Positions 8,212 through 17,051 of a stretch of 64,000 nucleotides of DNA are shown piece after piece. The notes beneath the pieces were generated by a model that saw only the letters and a list, made by a program, of their open reading frames with translations, was not told where the DNA came from and searched no databases. A program made the position numbers and the translations under genes. This DNA comes from Anoxybacteroides rupiense (GTDB lineage: Bacteria; Bacillota; Bacilli; Bacillales; Anoxybacillaceae), in assembly GCF_014196195.1 (NCBI RefSeq), contig NZ_JACIDF010000001.1:1-64000 (forward strand). Direction: 5' to 3'. Positions within the stretch are counted from its first letter, which is position 1, and each line of letters begins with the position of its first letter.

Positions 8212-10134
8212 TTATACCAAGCTTTTATGCAGTAATTTTTTCAATAGAGGGAACAGAATGTCTGGCAGCTGTTCAACATTCGAGACGATGATGCAATGTT
8301 TTCCGTAAATATTCTGGATCGTTCGCTGCTGTTCTTCCGTAATTTCTCCATTTGCTAAAAATACATTCAGCACTTCAATTCCTCTTTTTCGTGCCTCAAG
8401 CACTGCTTCATGAGTGTCGATAATGCCGTTTTGTTCATAGTGATATGCCGCCGGCTCTCCATCTGAAAACACTAATAAAAATTTTTGTTTCTCCGTACGC
8501 CGCAGCAGCTTCTCTGTCATAAGCCGGATGGCAAAACCGTCGCGATTATCCTCTTGAGGCTCAAGCTGAAGAATTTCTGGTCCTGTCTGTTTCTTTAACG
8601 ATTCGGAAAAGGAGATCACCGTTTGGAAATAATTCGGTTGCTTCGTTTCCATCGCTTCGTTGGAATCTTCCCAAAAGCCGACAACTTCGTGGAACACCCG
8701 CACGGATTTTAGTGATTCATGAAATAAAATAATTCCCCGCTTCGTTTCCTCCATCTTATCGTACATGGAGGCGGAACAGTCGACTAAAAGGGTAAAGACC
8801 GCGTCCAGTTCCGGAGAAGGGGTTCGCTTTTTATAAAAAAGGCGCGGCTGCTCATCTGTCCAAAGCCGGAGAAGCTTTTTATGCAAGCGGCCAAAGTGCA
8901 GATCGGTTCGTGGCAATGCTTGCTTATGCTCTAATGTTTTTTCTATCATTTTTTTCAACTTTTTTTGATAAGCGATAATCTCAAGCTTCTTTTTCTCATA
9001 TTCTTCCTGTTCTTGGACAGAAGGAGAATGCGGAGTGAGAAAGATCGCTTCCGCATGCCGGTTTTCTTTGCCATAAGCTTCACCGCCGCCGGATTGTCGG
9101 ACATCCTGCTTCCTCTCAAGGCTGATTGGTCTTGTGTACTCATTCCGGCTGCTTTTTTGCGCAGAGCCTTGAACCATTCCTAACGCCTGGTCACCATCTT
9201 CTCCCGGCCGGCCGCCTTTTCCTAACAAATGGGTCCGAGATCCTTGTTCCAATTCAAACTGCAAAAAGCTTTTTGTCATATCGCTCGTTTCGCGGTGCCA
9301 CGTCGGCAACTCTTGATCGTGAATGTCTTCATCCCCGCTTTTTTGCTTATCAAGCACATCGCAGTTGTTTAAACGGCTGCTTCGTTTAAGATCTGCCAAT
9401 GTCATATGTGCTTCTTCTTGATTATACGCATGCTGTGGCAAATAAAAATACGTGTTTAACATATCATGTTCCAACACATCCTCTAGTGCTTCCGTAAGCA
9501 ACAAAACGAGACGAGCGATGTCTTTCGTGGAAGAAGCATCAAACAGATGGCCGATCGTCTGCCGAATCCATGGGATCATTGGATCGATGCGTTCATGGAT
9601 GAACGGTACATCCTCAAGCGGGGATGCAGATGTCAAAAGCAAGTACAGCACTGCAAAAAGAGCATCCGTATAGACGCTCTTTATCAGGTTGGCTTGCGCT
9701 TGACTTTGAAAGTAGCGGCGATACACATCTCGGCGAGTATCAAACCACTTTTTCGTGCCGGGACGCTCTTTTTTGCAAAGCTCCTCTAGCCGCAAGTCTT
9801 CAGCCAGCATCAATAGTTGCTTCGCAAAGCTGGGAATCGATAATCGATTGGCTTTTTGGATAAATGCTGTCACTGCGTCGATATCGGTATAATAAAGGGT
9901 TCCGATGGCGCGAAGGCATACATCCGTTTTTAAGCCATGCAGCTTTTCTGTTTCCGGCCGATTATCCCAAAAATAGCTCACATACAGCTTTTGAGCTGGG
10001 AAGTCAACATATGATTGAAAGCCGAACTCAACTTCCCACTCACTTTGTTTTGTCAGCGTCTTAGCTAAATCGGACAGCTGCATGAATAAAAAGGAATCGA
10101 TTTTTTTATCGTTAAATTGAATGAACCGTTTCAT
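8212..10134 (-). CDS. yojO: VWA-domain partner of a MoxR-type ATPase (YojO-like)
   Basis: This 640-residue protein has a C-terminal von Willebrand factor A domain. The MIDAS motif DCSAS is at about 451-455, preceded by an acidic, charged linker and an alpha-helical N-terminal region. It resembles B. subtilis YojO and the CobT/NorD class, which work with AAA+ ATPases to insert metals or remodel enzymes. Start: the ATG at 10134 follows GAGGG by 7 bases. An in-frame TTG at 10152 would overlap the upstream gene and looks less likely. The yojN-like ATPase ends 10 bases before it, so the pair is an operon. The client protein is unknown. Confidence 0.85.
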   Translation of the reverse strand: MKRFIQFNDKKIDSFLFMQLSDLAKTLTKQSEWEVEFGFQSYVDFPAQKLYVSYFWDNRPETEKLHGLKTDVCLRAIGTLYYTDIDAVTAFIQKANRLSIPSFAKQLLMLAEDLRLEELCKKERPGTKKWFDTRRDVYRRYFQSQAQANLIKSVYTDALFAVLYLLLTSASPLEDVPFIHERIDPMIPWIRQTIGHLFDASSTKDIARLVLLLTEALEDVLEHDMLNTYFYLPQHAYNQEEAHMTLADLKRSSRLNNCDVLDKQKSGDEDIHDQELPTWHRETSDMTKSFLQFELEQGSRTHLLGKGGRPGEDGDQALGMVQGSAQKSSRNEYTRPISLERKQDVRQSGGGEAYGKENRHAEAIFLTPHSPSVQEQEEYEKKKLEIIAYQKKLKKMIEKTLEHKQALPRTDLHFGRLHKKLLRLWTDEQPRLFYKKRTPSPELDAVFTLLVDCSASMYDKMEETKRGIILFHESLKSVRVFHEVVGFWEDSNEAMETKQPNYFQTVISFSESLKKQTGPEILQLEPQEDNRDGFAIRLMTEKLLRRTEKQKFLLVFSDGEPAAYHYEQNGIIDTHEAVLEARKRGIEVLNVFLANGEITEEQQRTIQNIYGKHCIIVSNVEQLPDILFPLLKKLLHKSLV

Positions 10135-10144
10135 TTTCACACCC

Positions 10145-11023
10145 TCACTCAAAGAGAGTTTCTGCGATGTTTCTTACAGCCGCCTTTTCACGCTCGTCTT
10201 CAAGTTTATCGATAATGGCCCGTTCAATGGCTCTGAGCGGCGGCAAATAGACCGCTAAATCACACGCATCGATTAAAGCGCGGATCGAAGCGGCTTCTTC
10301 GGAAATTTGCCCATTTCTTACTTGAGCGATTAAGTCAGACGATAGAGTAACAAAACGATGGATTAAAGCCTCGTCTTTCAAAAGGCTCTGTGTCTGTAAC
10401 ACATCTTTTAATGCATCGCCTTGAACATATGGAACATCGATGACAACAAAACGGTTTTTCAACGCTTCATTAAGCGGAACCGTTCCCACATATCCTTCAT
10501 TGATCGCCGCAATGACGCCAAATGTTTTTTCTGCCTTTACTACCTCTCCAGTAAACGGGTTCGTAATCATTTTTCGGTAATCAAGCACGCCATTTAAAAT
10601 AGGGAGCGTTTCTGGTTTAGCCATATTAATTTCATCAATATACAATAAATGCCCCTTTTTCATCGCTTGGATCACTGGACCAGGAATAAACTCGATCGCT
10701 GTTTTTCCATCATGTTCATTAATCGTCTTAAAACCAAGAAGCGCTTCTGCATCCAAGTCCACCGAACAATTCACACTATGCATCGGCTGGCTGAATAAGT
10801 GGGACAGCGTCTCGGCAAGTTTTGTTTTTCCAGCCCCTGTGGGACCTTTTAACAACACGTTTTTCCCGAGTGCCAAAGCAATGATCGCATCGTACACAAT
10901 CGTTTCATTTTCGGCTGTATAGCCGCCTTTTCCAATGAGATACGCATCTTTCTCACGAGCAAACTGCTCGTTTCGCTCTCGAATCATTTGCTCAATCATG
11001 GGAGGCAATGATAGAACGTTCAT
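10145..11023 (-). CDS. yojN: MoxR/CbbQ-type AAA+ ATPase (YojN-like)
   Basis: The 292-residue AAA+ ATPase has Walker [10 protein letters not shown] at about 58-66, Walker B LLYIDEIN at about 127-134, sensor-like AAINEGYVG near 170 and an arginine-rich region near the C-terminus ([10 protein letters not shown]). It belongs to the CbbQ/NirQ/NorQ branch, whose members activate enzymes together with a VWA protein. The VWA partner is encoded directly downstream. B. subtilis carries the same pair, yojN-yojO. No physiological substrate is established to my knowledge. The gene is well separated from rtp, with an imperfect TTACATAA/TTATGTAA inverted repeat in the gap at 11104-11125. Confidence 0.87.
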   Translation of the reverse strand: MNVLSLPPMIEQMIRERNEQFAREKDAYLIGKGGYTAENETIVYDAIIALALGKNVLLKGPTGAGKTKLAETLSHLFSQPMHSVNCSVDLDAEALLGFKTINEHDGKTAIEFIPGPVIQAMKKGHLLYIDEINMAKPETLPILNGVLDYRKMITNPFTGEVVKAEKTFGVIAAINEGYVGTVPLNEALKNRFVVIDVPYVQGDALKDVLQTQSLLKDEALIHRFVTLSSDLIAQVRNGQISEEAASIRALIDACDLAVYLPPLRAIERAIIDKLEDEREKAAVRNIAETLFE

Positions 11024-11161
11024 GGTGTCCGTCGCCCTTTCTTTATAAATACATACGATATCATTCTACTAAATGCCAAGCCTAGATGCAAAGAAACCGC
11101 AAGTATTACATAAACATATTATGTAAACAATTAGTGATATGGAGGAGAACAAGTCCTCCTC

Positions 11162-11536
11162 TCAACTAAAATTATCTTGAATGGCTTTGCGAATCAATGC
11201 CTCACAGCGGTCTAATTCGGCTTTTAATTGCCGCTTGTATAGCTTTGCTTTCTCATATCCTCCATCAGCAAAACGGTAATACACTACCTCTTGATACTTC
11301 ATTCCTTCTTTTTTTTGTTTCATTTGCTTCAAAATTCCGTCCTCAATTAAATCATGAAGCGCTTTATATACTTCGGAGTGGTTCGGCTTATATCCATACG
11401 GTTTAAATTCTTGGCGCAGAACATCTAATATTTTGAGGCCATAAAGGCGTTCCTGCTCAGTTAATGTAATTAAGTACAGCTTTAAAAAGGCTCGCTGCTT
11501 CAGCAAAAACCCGCTTGACGTCCGCTTTTCCCGCAT
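11162..11536 (-). CDS. rtp: Replication termination protein RTP
   Basis: RTP is a winged-helix dimer that binds Ter sites and stops replication forks from one side. The 124-residue protein is very close to B. subtilis RTP (122 aa) along its whole length. Landmarks are SSGFLLKQRAFLKLYLIT (N-terminus and helix 1), GLKILDVLRQEFK, GYKPNHSEVYKALHDL (recognition-helix region), EDGILKQMKQKKEG (wing), and the long C-terminal dimerisation helix KLYKRQLKAELDRCEALIRKAI. The start ATG at 11536 follows AAAGGAGGAGGG. A Ter site lies 80-110 bp upstream, as at B. subtilis terC, where RTP represses its own gene. The position 5.5 kb from dif supports the function. Confidence 0.96.
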   Translation of the reverse strand: MREKRTSSGFLLKQRAFLKLYLITLTEQERLYGLKILDVLRQEFKPYGYKPNHSEVYKALHDLIEDGILKQMKQKKEGMKYQEVVYYRFADGGYEKAKLYKRQLKAELDRCEALIRKAIQDNFS

Positions 11537-11611
11537 TCGCCCTCCTCCTTTTACTTTTCAGGTTGTATTTATATTCATTCCATTTTATTTATAGAAATCC
11601 TGCTTTTTTTT

Positions 11612-11642
11612 ATGTTTTTATTTAGAACATAGTTTATTTTAA
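11612..11642 (-). promoter_or_regulatory. ter: Ter site upstream of rtp (fork-arrest site and likely autoregulatory operator)
   Basis: The core ATTTAGAACATAGTTT lies at 11620-11635. In the B. subtilis Ter consensus the high-affinity B half reads CTATGTACYAAATNTTC. Its reverse complement matches here except at one base. The B half faces left, so the site should block rightward forks. It lies in the rtp promoter region. Confidence 0.8.
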
Positions 11643-11650
11643 CATAAAAT

Positions 11651-11687
11651 AAAACGGAACGCCTCGATCATGGAGACATTCCGTTTT
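11651..11687 (-). terminator. Terminator of purU
   Basis: AAAACGGAA pairs with TTCCGTTTT around an inner CCTC/GGAG step. The minus strand continues with ATTTTATG. It lies 9 bases from the rtp Ter site. Confidence 0.75.
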
Positions 11688-11696
11688 GGGTCAATA

Positions 11697-12599
11697 TCAA
11701 GAAAATACAATGGTTTTATTTTCATGGATGATGACTCTGTCTTCTAAATGCCATTTCAAGGCTCTGGCAAGGACCGTTTTTTCAATAATGCGTCCAACCC
11801 GTTTTAAATCGTCTGGATGATAGCGATGATCCACTCTCGCCACATCTTGTTCAATAATCGGTCCTTCATCTAGGTCATCCGTAACATAATGAGAAGTGGC
11901 TCCGATCAGTTTCACCCCTCGTCTGTAAGCTTGTTCATATGGTCTGGCGCCAATAAAGGCCGGTAAAAATGAATGATGGATGTTAATAATTTGAAACGGG
12001 AATTCCGCTACAAAGGCTGGTGATAAAATTTGCATATAACGGGCAAGGACAATCGTATCTACCTTATGTTCCTTCAATAACGCGATTTGCTTTCTTTCCG
12101 CTTCGTTTTTTCCTTCCTTCGTCACGGGTATGTAATAGTAAGGAATCCCGAGAGCTTCCACGCTCTCGCGCATATGTTCATGGTTGCTTATCACAAAAGC
12201 GATATCGGCCAGCAGTTCTCCTGCCTCCCATTCCCATAACAGCTCGAGCAAGCAATGCTCTTCTTTTGAAACAAAAATGGCCATTTTTTTTAAATCGTTA
12301 TGTAAACTTAAACGCCACTTCATTTCAAATGTCTCAGCAATTTTCGCAAATTCCTTTTCCATTTCTGCTTTCTTTGCCGTCATATCCGGGCAGTCAAATT
12401 CAATCCGCAAGAAAAAGGTGCCTCCCTGTGGATCGGTCGAATACTGGCTTGATTCGACAATATTGGCTCCTTGCTCATATAAAAAGCTCGTCACCGCCGC
12501 TACGATGCCCAGCTGATCTGGGCAAGCAATCAATAAACGGGCACGATTTTGATAGTTTTGCAGAAATGTCTGCAAACGACGTTCTCGAAAAATATGCAT
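11697..12599 (-). CDS. purU: Formyltetrahydrofolate deformylase
   Basis: PurU hydrolyses 10-formyl-THF to formate and THF, balancing one-carbon pools. The 300-residue protein has an N-terminal ACT domain (about 20-95, LLIACPDQLGIVAAVTSFLYEQGANI) and a formyltransferase-fold catalytic domain. That domain contains NIHHSFLPAFIGARPYEQAYRRGVKLIGATSHYVT, with the catalytic Asn-His and the later Asp of DEGPIIEQD. The start is taken at the ATG of MHIFRERR, which lies 7 bases after GAGGGGG. An upstream ATG at 12623 would add 8 residues. The gene is followed by its own terminator. Confidence 0.92.
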   Translation of the reverse strand: MHIFRERRLQTFLQNYQNRARLLIACPDQLGIVAAVTSFLYEQGANIVESSQYSTDPQGGTFFLRIEFDCPDMTAKKAEMEKEFAKIAETFEMKWRLSLHNDLKKMAIFVSKEEHCLLELLWEWEAGELLADIAFVISNHEHMRESVEALGIPYYYIPVTKEGKNEAERKQIALLKEHKVDTIVLARYMQILSPAFVAEFPFQIINIHHSFLPAFIGARPYEQAYRRGVKLIGATSHYVTDDLDEGPIIEQDVARVDHRYHPDDLKRVGRIIEKTVLARALKWHLEDRVIIHENKTIVFS

Positions 12600-12640
12600 A
12601 AAAAAATCCCCCTCTTTTTTCATTTCTTCTCATCATACAA

Positions 12641-12668
12641 AAAAACAGTTGGCATGCCAACTGTTTTT
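12641..12668. terminator. Perfect 28-bp palindromic terminator after msrAB
   Basis: AAAAACAGTTGGCA is followed immediately by its complement TGCCAACTGTTTTT. It overlaps the msrAB stop codon and can work in both directions. Confidence 0.85.
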
Positions 12669-13617
12669 ACTGAAATAACGATACATATTCGCCATAGCCC
12701 TCTTTTTCCAAATCCTCTTTTGGAATAAACCGCAGCGCTGCTGAGTTGATGCAATAGCGCAGTCCAGTTGGCGCCGGCCCGTCATTAAACACATGCCCCA
12801 AATGCGAATCGGCTCCGCGGCTGCGCACTTCGGTCCGAATCATGCCGTGGCTTACATCTAGCTCCGTTTGGATATTTTCCGGACGAAGCGGTTGCGTAAA
12901 ACTTGGCCACCCGCAACCTGAATCAAATTGGTCAAGCGTGCTAAATAACGGCTCTCCCGATACGATATCGACGTAAATCCCTTCGCGTTGGTTATTCCAG
13001 TAAGGATTATCAAACGGAGGCTCTGTCGCGTTGCGCTGTGTCACCTCGAACTGAAGCGGCGTCAGTTTTTTTCTTAGCATTTCCTCTCTTTTTTCATCAC
13101 GCCAATGCTTTTTCAAAAACGCATCTCGGCCGGAACCGATCCGATAAAGCTTATAACGAAGCGGATTTTTTTTATGATAGTTTTGATGGTAATCTTCCGC
13201 CGGATAAAATATAGAAGCAGGCAAAATTTGCGTCACAATCGGTTTCGAAAACCGGCCGCTCGCTTCCAGCTCCCGTTTGGATTGCTCGGCTAATTGACGC
13301 TGTTGCTCATTATGATAAAAAATGGCCGTACGGTAGGATTCCCCTCGATCGTGAAATTGCCCGCCAGCATCCGTTGGGTCGATTTGCTGCCAATAAATAT
13401 CCAGCAGTTTTTGATAAGGGAAAATAGCAGGATCAAATGTAATTTGGACAGCTTCGTAATGCCCTGTCGTATGCGTACACACTTCTTCATATGTAGGATT
13501 TTCTTTATGACCGCCTGTGTATCCAGATACGACCTTCATAATCCCCGGCTGCTCCTCAAACGGAGACACCATGCACCAAAAGCAGCCGCCAGCAAATGTA
13601 GCAAGCTCATATTCCAT
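12667..13617 (-). CDS. msrAB: Fused peptide-methionine sulfoxide reductase MsrA-MsrB
   Basis: It reduces both stereoisomers of methionine sulfoxide in oxidised proteins. The 316-residue fusion has an MsrA domain (about 1-160) with GGCFWC, catalytic Cys12, and a YHQNYH C-terminal segment. An MsrB domain (about 180-316) carries the structural GCGWPSF motif, catalytic Cys near 289 in [11 protein letters not shown], and HLGHVF. The ATG at 13617 is preferred because AGGAGG directly abuts the upstream ATG at 13626, leaving no spacing. B. subtilis has separate msrA and msrB genes. The fusion occurs in other Firmicutes. The zinc-binding CxxC pairs of some MsrB proteins are absent. Confidence 0.93.
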   Translation of the reverse strand: MEYELATFAGGCFWCMVSPFEEQPGIMKVVSGYTGGHKENPTYEEVCTHTTGHYEAVQITFDPAIFPYQKLLDIYWQQIDPTDAGGQFHDRGESYRTAIFYHNEQQRQLAEQSKRELEASGRFSKPIVTQILPASIFYPAEDYHQNYHKKNPLRYKLYRIGSGRDAFLKKHWRDEKREEMLRKKLTPLQFEVTQRNATEPPFDNPYWNNQREGIYVDIVSGEPLFSTLDQFDSGCGWPSFTQPLRPENIQTELDVSHGMIRTEVRSRGADSHLGHVFNDGPAPTGLRYCINSAALRFIPKEDLEKEGYGEYVSLFQ

Positions 13618-13653
13618 GTGGACCATCCTCCTTTATTTTTATCATACCAAAAT

Positions 13654-13686
13654 AGGCAGCTTCCTTAAACAAAGAAGCTGCCTTAA
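13654..13686 (-). terminator. Terminator of hmp
   Basis: GGCAGCTTC pairs with GAAGCTGCC (13654-13682). The minus strand continues TATTTTGG. Confidence 0.7.
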
Positions 13687-13694
13687 ACGTCACG

Positions 13695-14933
13695 CTATTT
13701 TGTTAAATCGCCGGCTGGACCGAAAAATTCGTAGTGAATCCTATCATCTGCTATGCCCCATTGTTTCAGTGCATGATAGACGGTTTTCATAAATGGGACG
13801 GGTCCGCATACATAAAAGTCAGCATGAGAATCTGGAACCATGGATTGGATCAGTGTCAAATCAACGAATCCTTCCTTCACAAAGTAAGGATTTTCGCGAT
13901 CATGATTTTCAGGCGTTTGATAGCAAACTCCATATGAAAACGATGGATGTTCCTTCGCTAGGCGTGCAAGGTGAGCATCAAACGCGTGAACACGGCCATT
14001 GACAGCAGCATGAATGAACGTTACACATCGCTGTGGCTGTTTCGCTACTAATGTATTCGCCATGCTCAATAGCGGGGTCATGCCGACACCTCCGCTGATC
14101 AATACAACCGGTGTTTCTTTTGTCAAATCAAGGGTAAAATCGCCAGCTGGCGCGCTCAGCTCAAGCACGTCGCCTTCCTTCACCGAATCATGCAAATAAT
14201 GAGACACAACGCCAGCCGGCTGAGCATCCGTTCCTGCTTCCCTCTTGACACTAATGCGGTAATATCCTGTTCCTGGGGCGTCAGACAAACTGTATTGGCG
14301 AATATGTGTATACTCTTCTCCAGGAATATGGACTTTCACGCTCACATATTGTCCCGGCAAAAAATCGCTAATGCCCCCGCCGTCTTCCGGTGCAAGATAG
14401 AAAGAGGTAATCAATGAGCTTTCTTTGACTTTCTTTTGTACGACGAATCTTCGAAAATCCTTCCATCCCCCTGCTTTCATCGCCGCTTCATCATATAATT
14501 GCTCTTCCACTTGAACGAAAACATTGGCGATCACTCCATAAGCCTCTTTCCACGCCTCGATGATCTCATCCGTCGCAGCATCTCCTAACACATCTTTAAT
14601 TGCCAGCAATAAATGTTTCCCAACAATCGGATAATGCTCTTTTTTTACTCCTAAGCTGCGATGTTTATGGCCAATTTGCTTGACAACTGGCAAGATGGCT
14701 TCTAAGCGATCGATATGCTTGGCTGCCGCATAAACAGAAGCAGCGAGCGCTTTTTGCTGACGCCCTTGCTGTTGATGAGCATGGTTAAAGATGTTTAATA
14801 GCTCTGGATGATTGGAGAACATCAACTGATAAAATCGTTTCGTAATTTGCTCTCCGTATTTCTCCAACACTGGAACGGTTGATTGAATGATACGGATTGT
14901 TTTTTCATCTAGTAAGGAAGCTGTTTGATTCAT
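13695..14933 (-). CDS. hmp: Flavohemoglobin, nitric oxide dioxygenase
   Basis: It converts NO and O2 to nitrate using NAD(P)H. The 412-residue protein has a globin domain (about 1-140, with proximal His in GHKHRSLGV), an FAD-binding ferredoxin-reductase domain (about 150-260, RQYSLSDAPG) and an NAD-binding domain (about 265-400, VVLISGGVGMTPLLSM and FYVCGPVPFM). Length matches the family. It is divergent from nsrR, with a palindromic NsrR-type operator just upstream, so repression by NsrR relieved by NO is likely, as in B. subtilis. Confidence 0.95.
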   Translation of the reverse strand: MNQTASLLDEKTIRIIQSTVPVLEKYGEQITKRFYQLMFSNHPELLNIFNHAHQQQGRQQKALAASVYAAAKHIDRLEAILPVVKQIGHKHRSLGVKKEHYPIVGKHLLLAIKDVLGDAATDEIIEAWKEAYGVIANVFVQVEEQLYDEAAMKAGGWKDFRRFVVQKKVKESSLITSFYLAPEDGGGISDFLPGQYVSVKVHIPGEEYTHIRQYSLSDAPGTGYYRISVKREAGTDAQPAGVVSHYLHDSVKEGDVLELSAPAGDFTLDLTKETPVVLISGGVGMTPLLSMANTLVAKQPQRCVTFIHAAVNGRVHAFDAHLARLAKEHPSFSYGVCYQTPENHDRENPYFVKEGFVDLTLIQSMVPDSHADFYVCGPVPFMKTVYHALKQWGIADDRIHYEFFGPAGDLTK

Positions 14934-14956
14934 CGTTCTTTCCCCTCCGCAAAAAC

Positions 14957-14973
14957 ATGTATTTTATATACAT
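14957..14973. promoter_or_regulatory. NsrR operator upstream of hmp
   Basis: ATGTATTTTATATACAT is an imperfect palindrome close to the ATGTATTT-AAATACAT pattern bound by NsrR. It lies 24 bases before the hmp start. A half-like AAGTATTTAAAGG lies near 15090 beside nsrR, hinting at autoregulation. Confidence 0.6.
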
Positions 14974-15118
14974 CTTTATTGAACCATAGGATTTTAGATA
15001 AAAGCAATATTTCAAATACACCTTTAACAAAATGTTCATATTCTTCTTTCGTTCAAAAAAAGAAAGCAAGTATGGTAAAATGACAATACGAAAAGTATTT
15101 AAAGGTGTGTGAAATCTT

Positions 15119-15559
15119 ATGCAATTAACCAACTATACGGAATATGCCCTGCGCGTTCTGCTGTTTTTGGGAACACTTGAACCCGGGGATAAAACGAATA
15201 TTAAAGAAATTTCCGAAGCCTACGCGATCTCTGAACATCATTTAAGCAAAATTGTATACGAATTAGGAAAGCATGGATGGATTGAAACCATTCGCGGGCG
15301 CAATGGAGGCATTCGCCTTGCCAAAAAACCGGAGGAGATTCGGCTAGGTGCGGTTGTTCGCCAAACGGAGGATAATTTATCACTCGTCGAGTGTTTTGCG
15401 GCTCATGGCAATCATTGTGTCATTACTCCTGCTTGCCAACTAAAGCACGTTCTTCACGAAGCATTAGAAGCGTTTTTGCATGTACTGGATTCTTATACAT
15501 TAGCCGATCTCCTTGCCAATAAGCAACAGCTCCATCAAATATTTCATCGGCTTCCGTAA
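15119..15559 (+). CDS. nsrR: Rrf2-family NO-sensing repressor NsrR
   Basis: This is an iron-sulfur transcription factor that represses hmp and other genes until NO damages its cluster. The 146-residue protein has the Rrf2 winged helix at the N-terminus (LTNYTEYALRVLLFLG..., SEHHLSKIVYELGKHGWI, RGRNGGIRLA). Three conserved cysteines lie in ECFAAHGNHCVITPAC (about 91-105), the ligands of the [4Fe-4S] cluster. It resembles B. subtilis NsrR (YhdE). It is divergently arranged with hmp and followed by a terminator. Confidence 0.93.
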   Translation: MQLTNYTEYALRVLLFLGTLEPGDKTNIKEISEAYAISEHHLSKIVYELGKHGWIETIRGRNGGIRLAKKPEEIRLGAVVRQTEDNLSLVECFAAHGNHCVITPACQLKHVLHEALEAFLHVLDSYTLADLLANKQQLHQIFHRLP

Positions 15560-15658
15560 TGCAAATCATAAAGCTTAGCCTTTCATCTCTTCTCGCATGT
15601 TTCCGCACCGAAAACCAGTTTCGCTTCCATTGAATTCATTTTTCCTCTCGATTCATAT

Positions 15659-15694
15659 AAGCCGTTCTGTCCTTATGCACAGACGGCTTTTGAT
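15659..15694 (+). terminator. Terminator of nsrR
   Basis: AAGCCGT-CTGT pairs with ACAG-CGGCTT (15659-15689), followed by TTGATATTTTT. Confidence 0.75.
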
Positions 15695-15775
15695 ATTTTT
15701 GTTGCATTTACGACATACTATGAAAAATACGTGCCTCATACATAAAATAGAGGATCGAAAAAAAGGAGGAGAACG

Positions 15776-15925
15776 ATGAACAAAAAAGGGACTCTATGGC
15801 TAATCACACTGCTTGCAGCAACGATGCTTACAAGCTGCAGCGGCGATCAAGAAAAGCAGCAGAAACAAAACCAATCAACGGATTCGACAGGAGGCGGCAT
15901 GCACTCCTCTGATCATGGACAGTAG
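15776..15925 (+). CDS. Very small lipoprotein
   Basis: The protein has 49 residues. The ATG at 15776 follows AAAGGAGGAG. A lipoprotein signal (MNKKGTLWLITLLAATMLTSC) has a lipobox LTSC with Cys21. The mature part is only about 29 residues of low-complexity polar sequence (Gln/Lys/Ser/Gly, ending HSSDHGQ). It would be lipid-anchored on the outer face of the membrane. The function is unknown. It lies between nsrR and speE, preceded by a terminator, so it has its own transcript. Confidence 0.75.
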   Translation: MNKKGTLWLITLLAATMLTSCSGDQEKQQKQNQSTDSTGGGMHSSDHGQ

Positions 15926-16021
15926 CTCTTTATTTCATGTTTTGATATTTGTCACATGAGGCAAAATGTATTACTATTAGAAAGGTGTGAAAAAAACGGA
16001 ATATGCTTGAAGGAGGTTGCA

Positions 16022-16891
16022 ATGAAGAAACATCTACACGATTCACTACCGCCTTATTTAAAAGTCGAAAATGAAGAGCTGTGGCTTACGGAGGATGATC
16101 GCGAAAATTTAAAAATCAGCTATCGCATAAAAGAAGTGATTTTTTCTCAGCAATCGGCTTTTCAGCACGTCATGATTTTGGACTCATACGATTTTGGGCG
16201 AATGCTTGTGCTTGATGGTGTTGTACAAACGACATCGATTGACGGACATATTTACAATGAAATGATTTCCCATATTCCGCTACAGCTTCATCCAGCTGCT
16301 AAAAAAGTGCTGATTATCGGCGGCGGCGACTGCGGCGCTGCAAAAGAAGCGGCCAAATATCAGCAGCTTGAGCAAATTGATATGGTAGAAATTGATGAAG
16401 TCGTCGTGCAGTCCTGCAAGGAGCATCTGCCGGCTGTTTCCGGAAACCTTTCTGATCCGCGCGTCCGCTTTATTTATACGGACGGAGTTGCGTTTGTCAA
16501 AGAGCGCACGAAAGAATATGATGTCATTATCGTTGATTCATCTGATCCAGTAGGACCGGCTGAGGCGCTATTTTCCCGCGATTTCTACGCTAGCATCCGT
16601 CAAGCTCTTAAAGACGATGGGCTGATGGTTTGTCAAAGCCAATCACCTATTTTCCACTTAGACATCTTAAAACAAACACACACCAATATTCGTCAGTTAT
16701 TTCCGCACGCTGCTGTGTATACAGCGACAGTGCCAACCTATCCAGGCGGACTATGGAGCTTTACGATCGGCTCTAACATTCCGCTTTCACTTCCGGAAAT
16801 CGCCGCGGTGCCAACTGATACAAAATATGTAAACGAAGCGGTGCTAAAGCAATGCTTTCAGCTTCCTGAGTTTATGCGAAAAGCACTTTAA
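16022..16891 (+). CDS. speE: Spermidine synthase-family aminopropyltransferase
   Basis: The 289-residue protein of the spermidine synthase fold transfers an aminopropyl group from decarboxylated SAM to putrescine, or to a related polyamine. Motifs are VLIIGGGDCGAAKEAAKY (dcSAM loop), DMVEIDEVVV, YDVIIVDSSDPVGPAE (catalytic Asp region) and YPGGLWSFTIGS. The ATG at 16022 follows AAGGAGG. An earlier in-frame ATG at 15956 has no ribosome site. In B. subtilis speE lies beside speB. Here it stands alone with its own terminator, so it may be a second paralogue, possibly making branched or long polyamines as in thermophiles. That last point is inference. Confidence 0.87.
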   Translation: MKKHLHDSLPPYLKVENEELWLTEDDRENLKISYRIKEVIFSQQSAFQHVMILDSYDFGRMLVLDGVVQTTSIDGHIYNEMISHIPLQLHPAAKKVLIIGGGDCGAAKEAAKYQQLEQIDMVEIDEVVVQSCKEHLPAVSGNLSDPRVRFIYTDGVAFVKERTKEYDVIIVDSSDPVGPAEALFSRDFYASIRQALKDDGLMVCQSQSPIFHLDILKQTHTNIRQLFPHAAVYTATVPTYPGGLWSFTIGSNIPLSLPEIAAVPTDTKYVNEAVLKQCFQLPEFMRKAL

Positions 16892-16900
16892 TTTTAATAG

Positions 16901-16941
16901 AAGCCGCCTTCCTAAAATAGTAGGAAGGCGGCTTTTGTTTT
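16901..16941 (+). terminator. Terminator of speE
   Basis: AAGCCGCCTTCCTA pairs perfectly with TAGGAAGGCGGCTT, followed by TTGTTTTG. Confidence 0.9.
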
Positions 16942-17051
16942 GTTACCTCGGTCTTTATACTATTCTCTGACTAGTAGCAAGCTAGTTTTTCTGCTGTGTC
17001 CGTACCGCAGCAAGCATGTTTTTTCTATTTCTCTTCTTTTTCCTACGCACG

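Noticed and set aside
12020-12601. Rightward 193-codon frame
   Set aside because: Entirely antisense to purU and without start signals.
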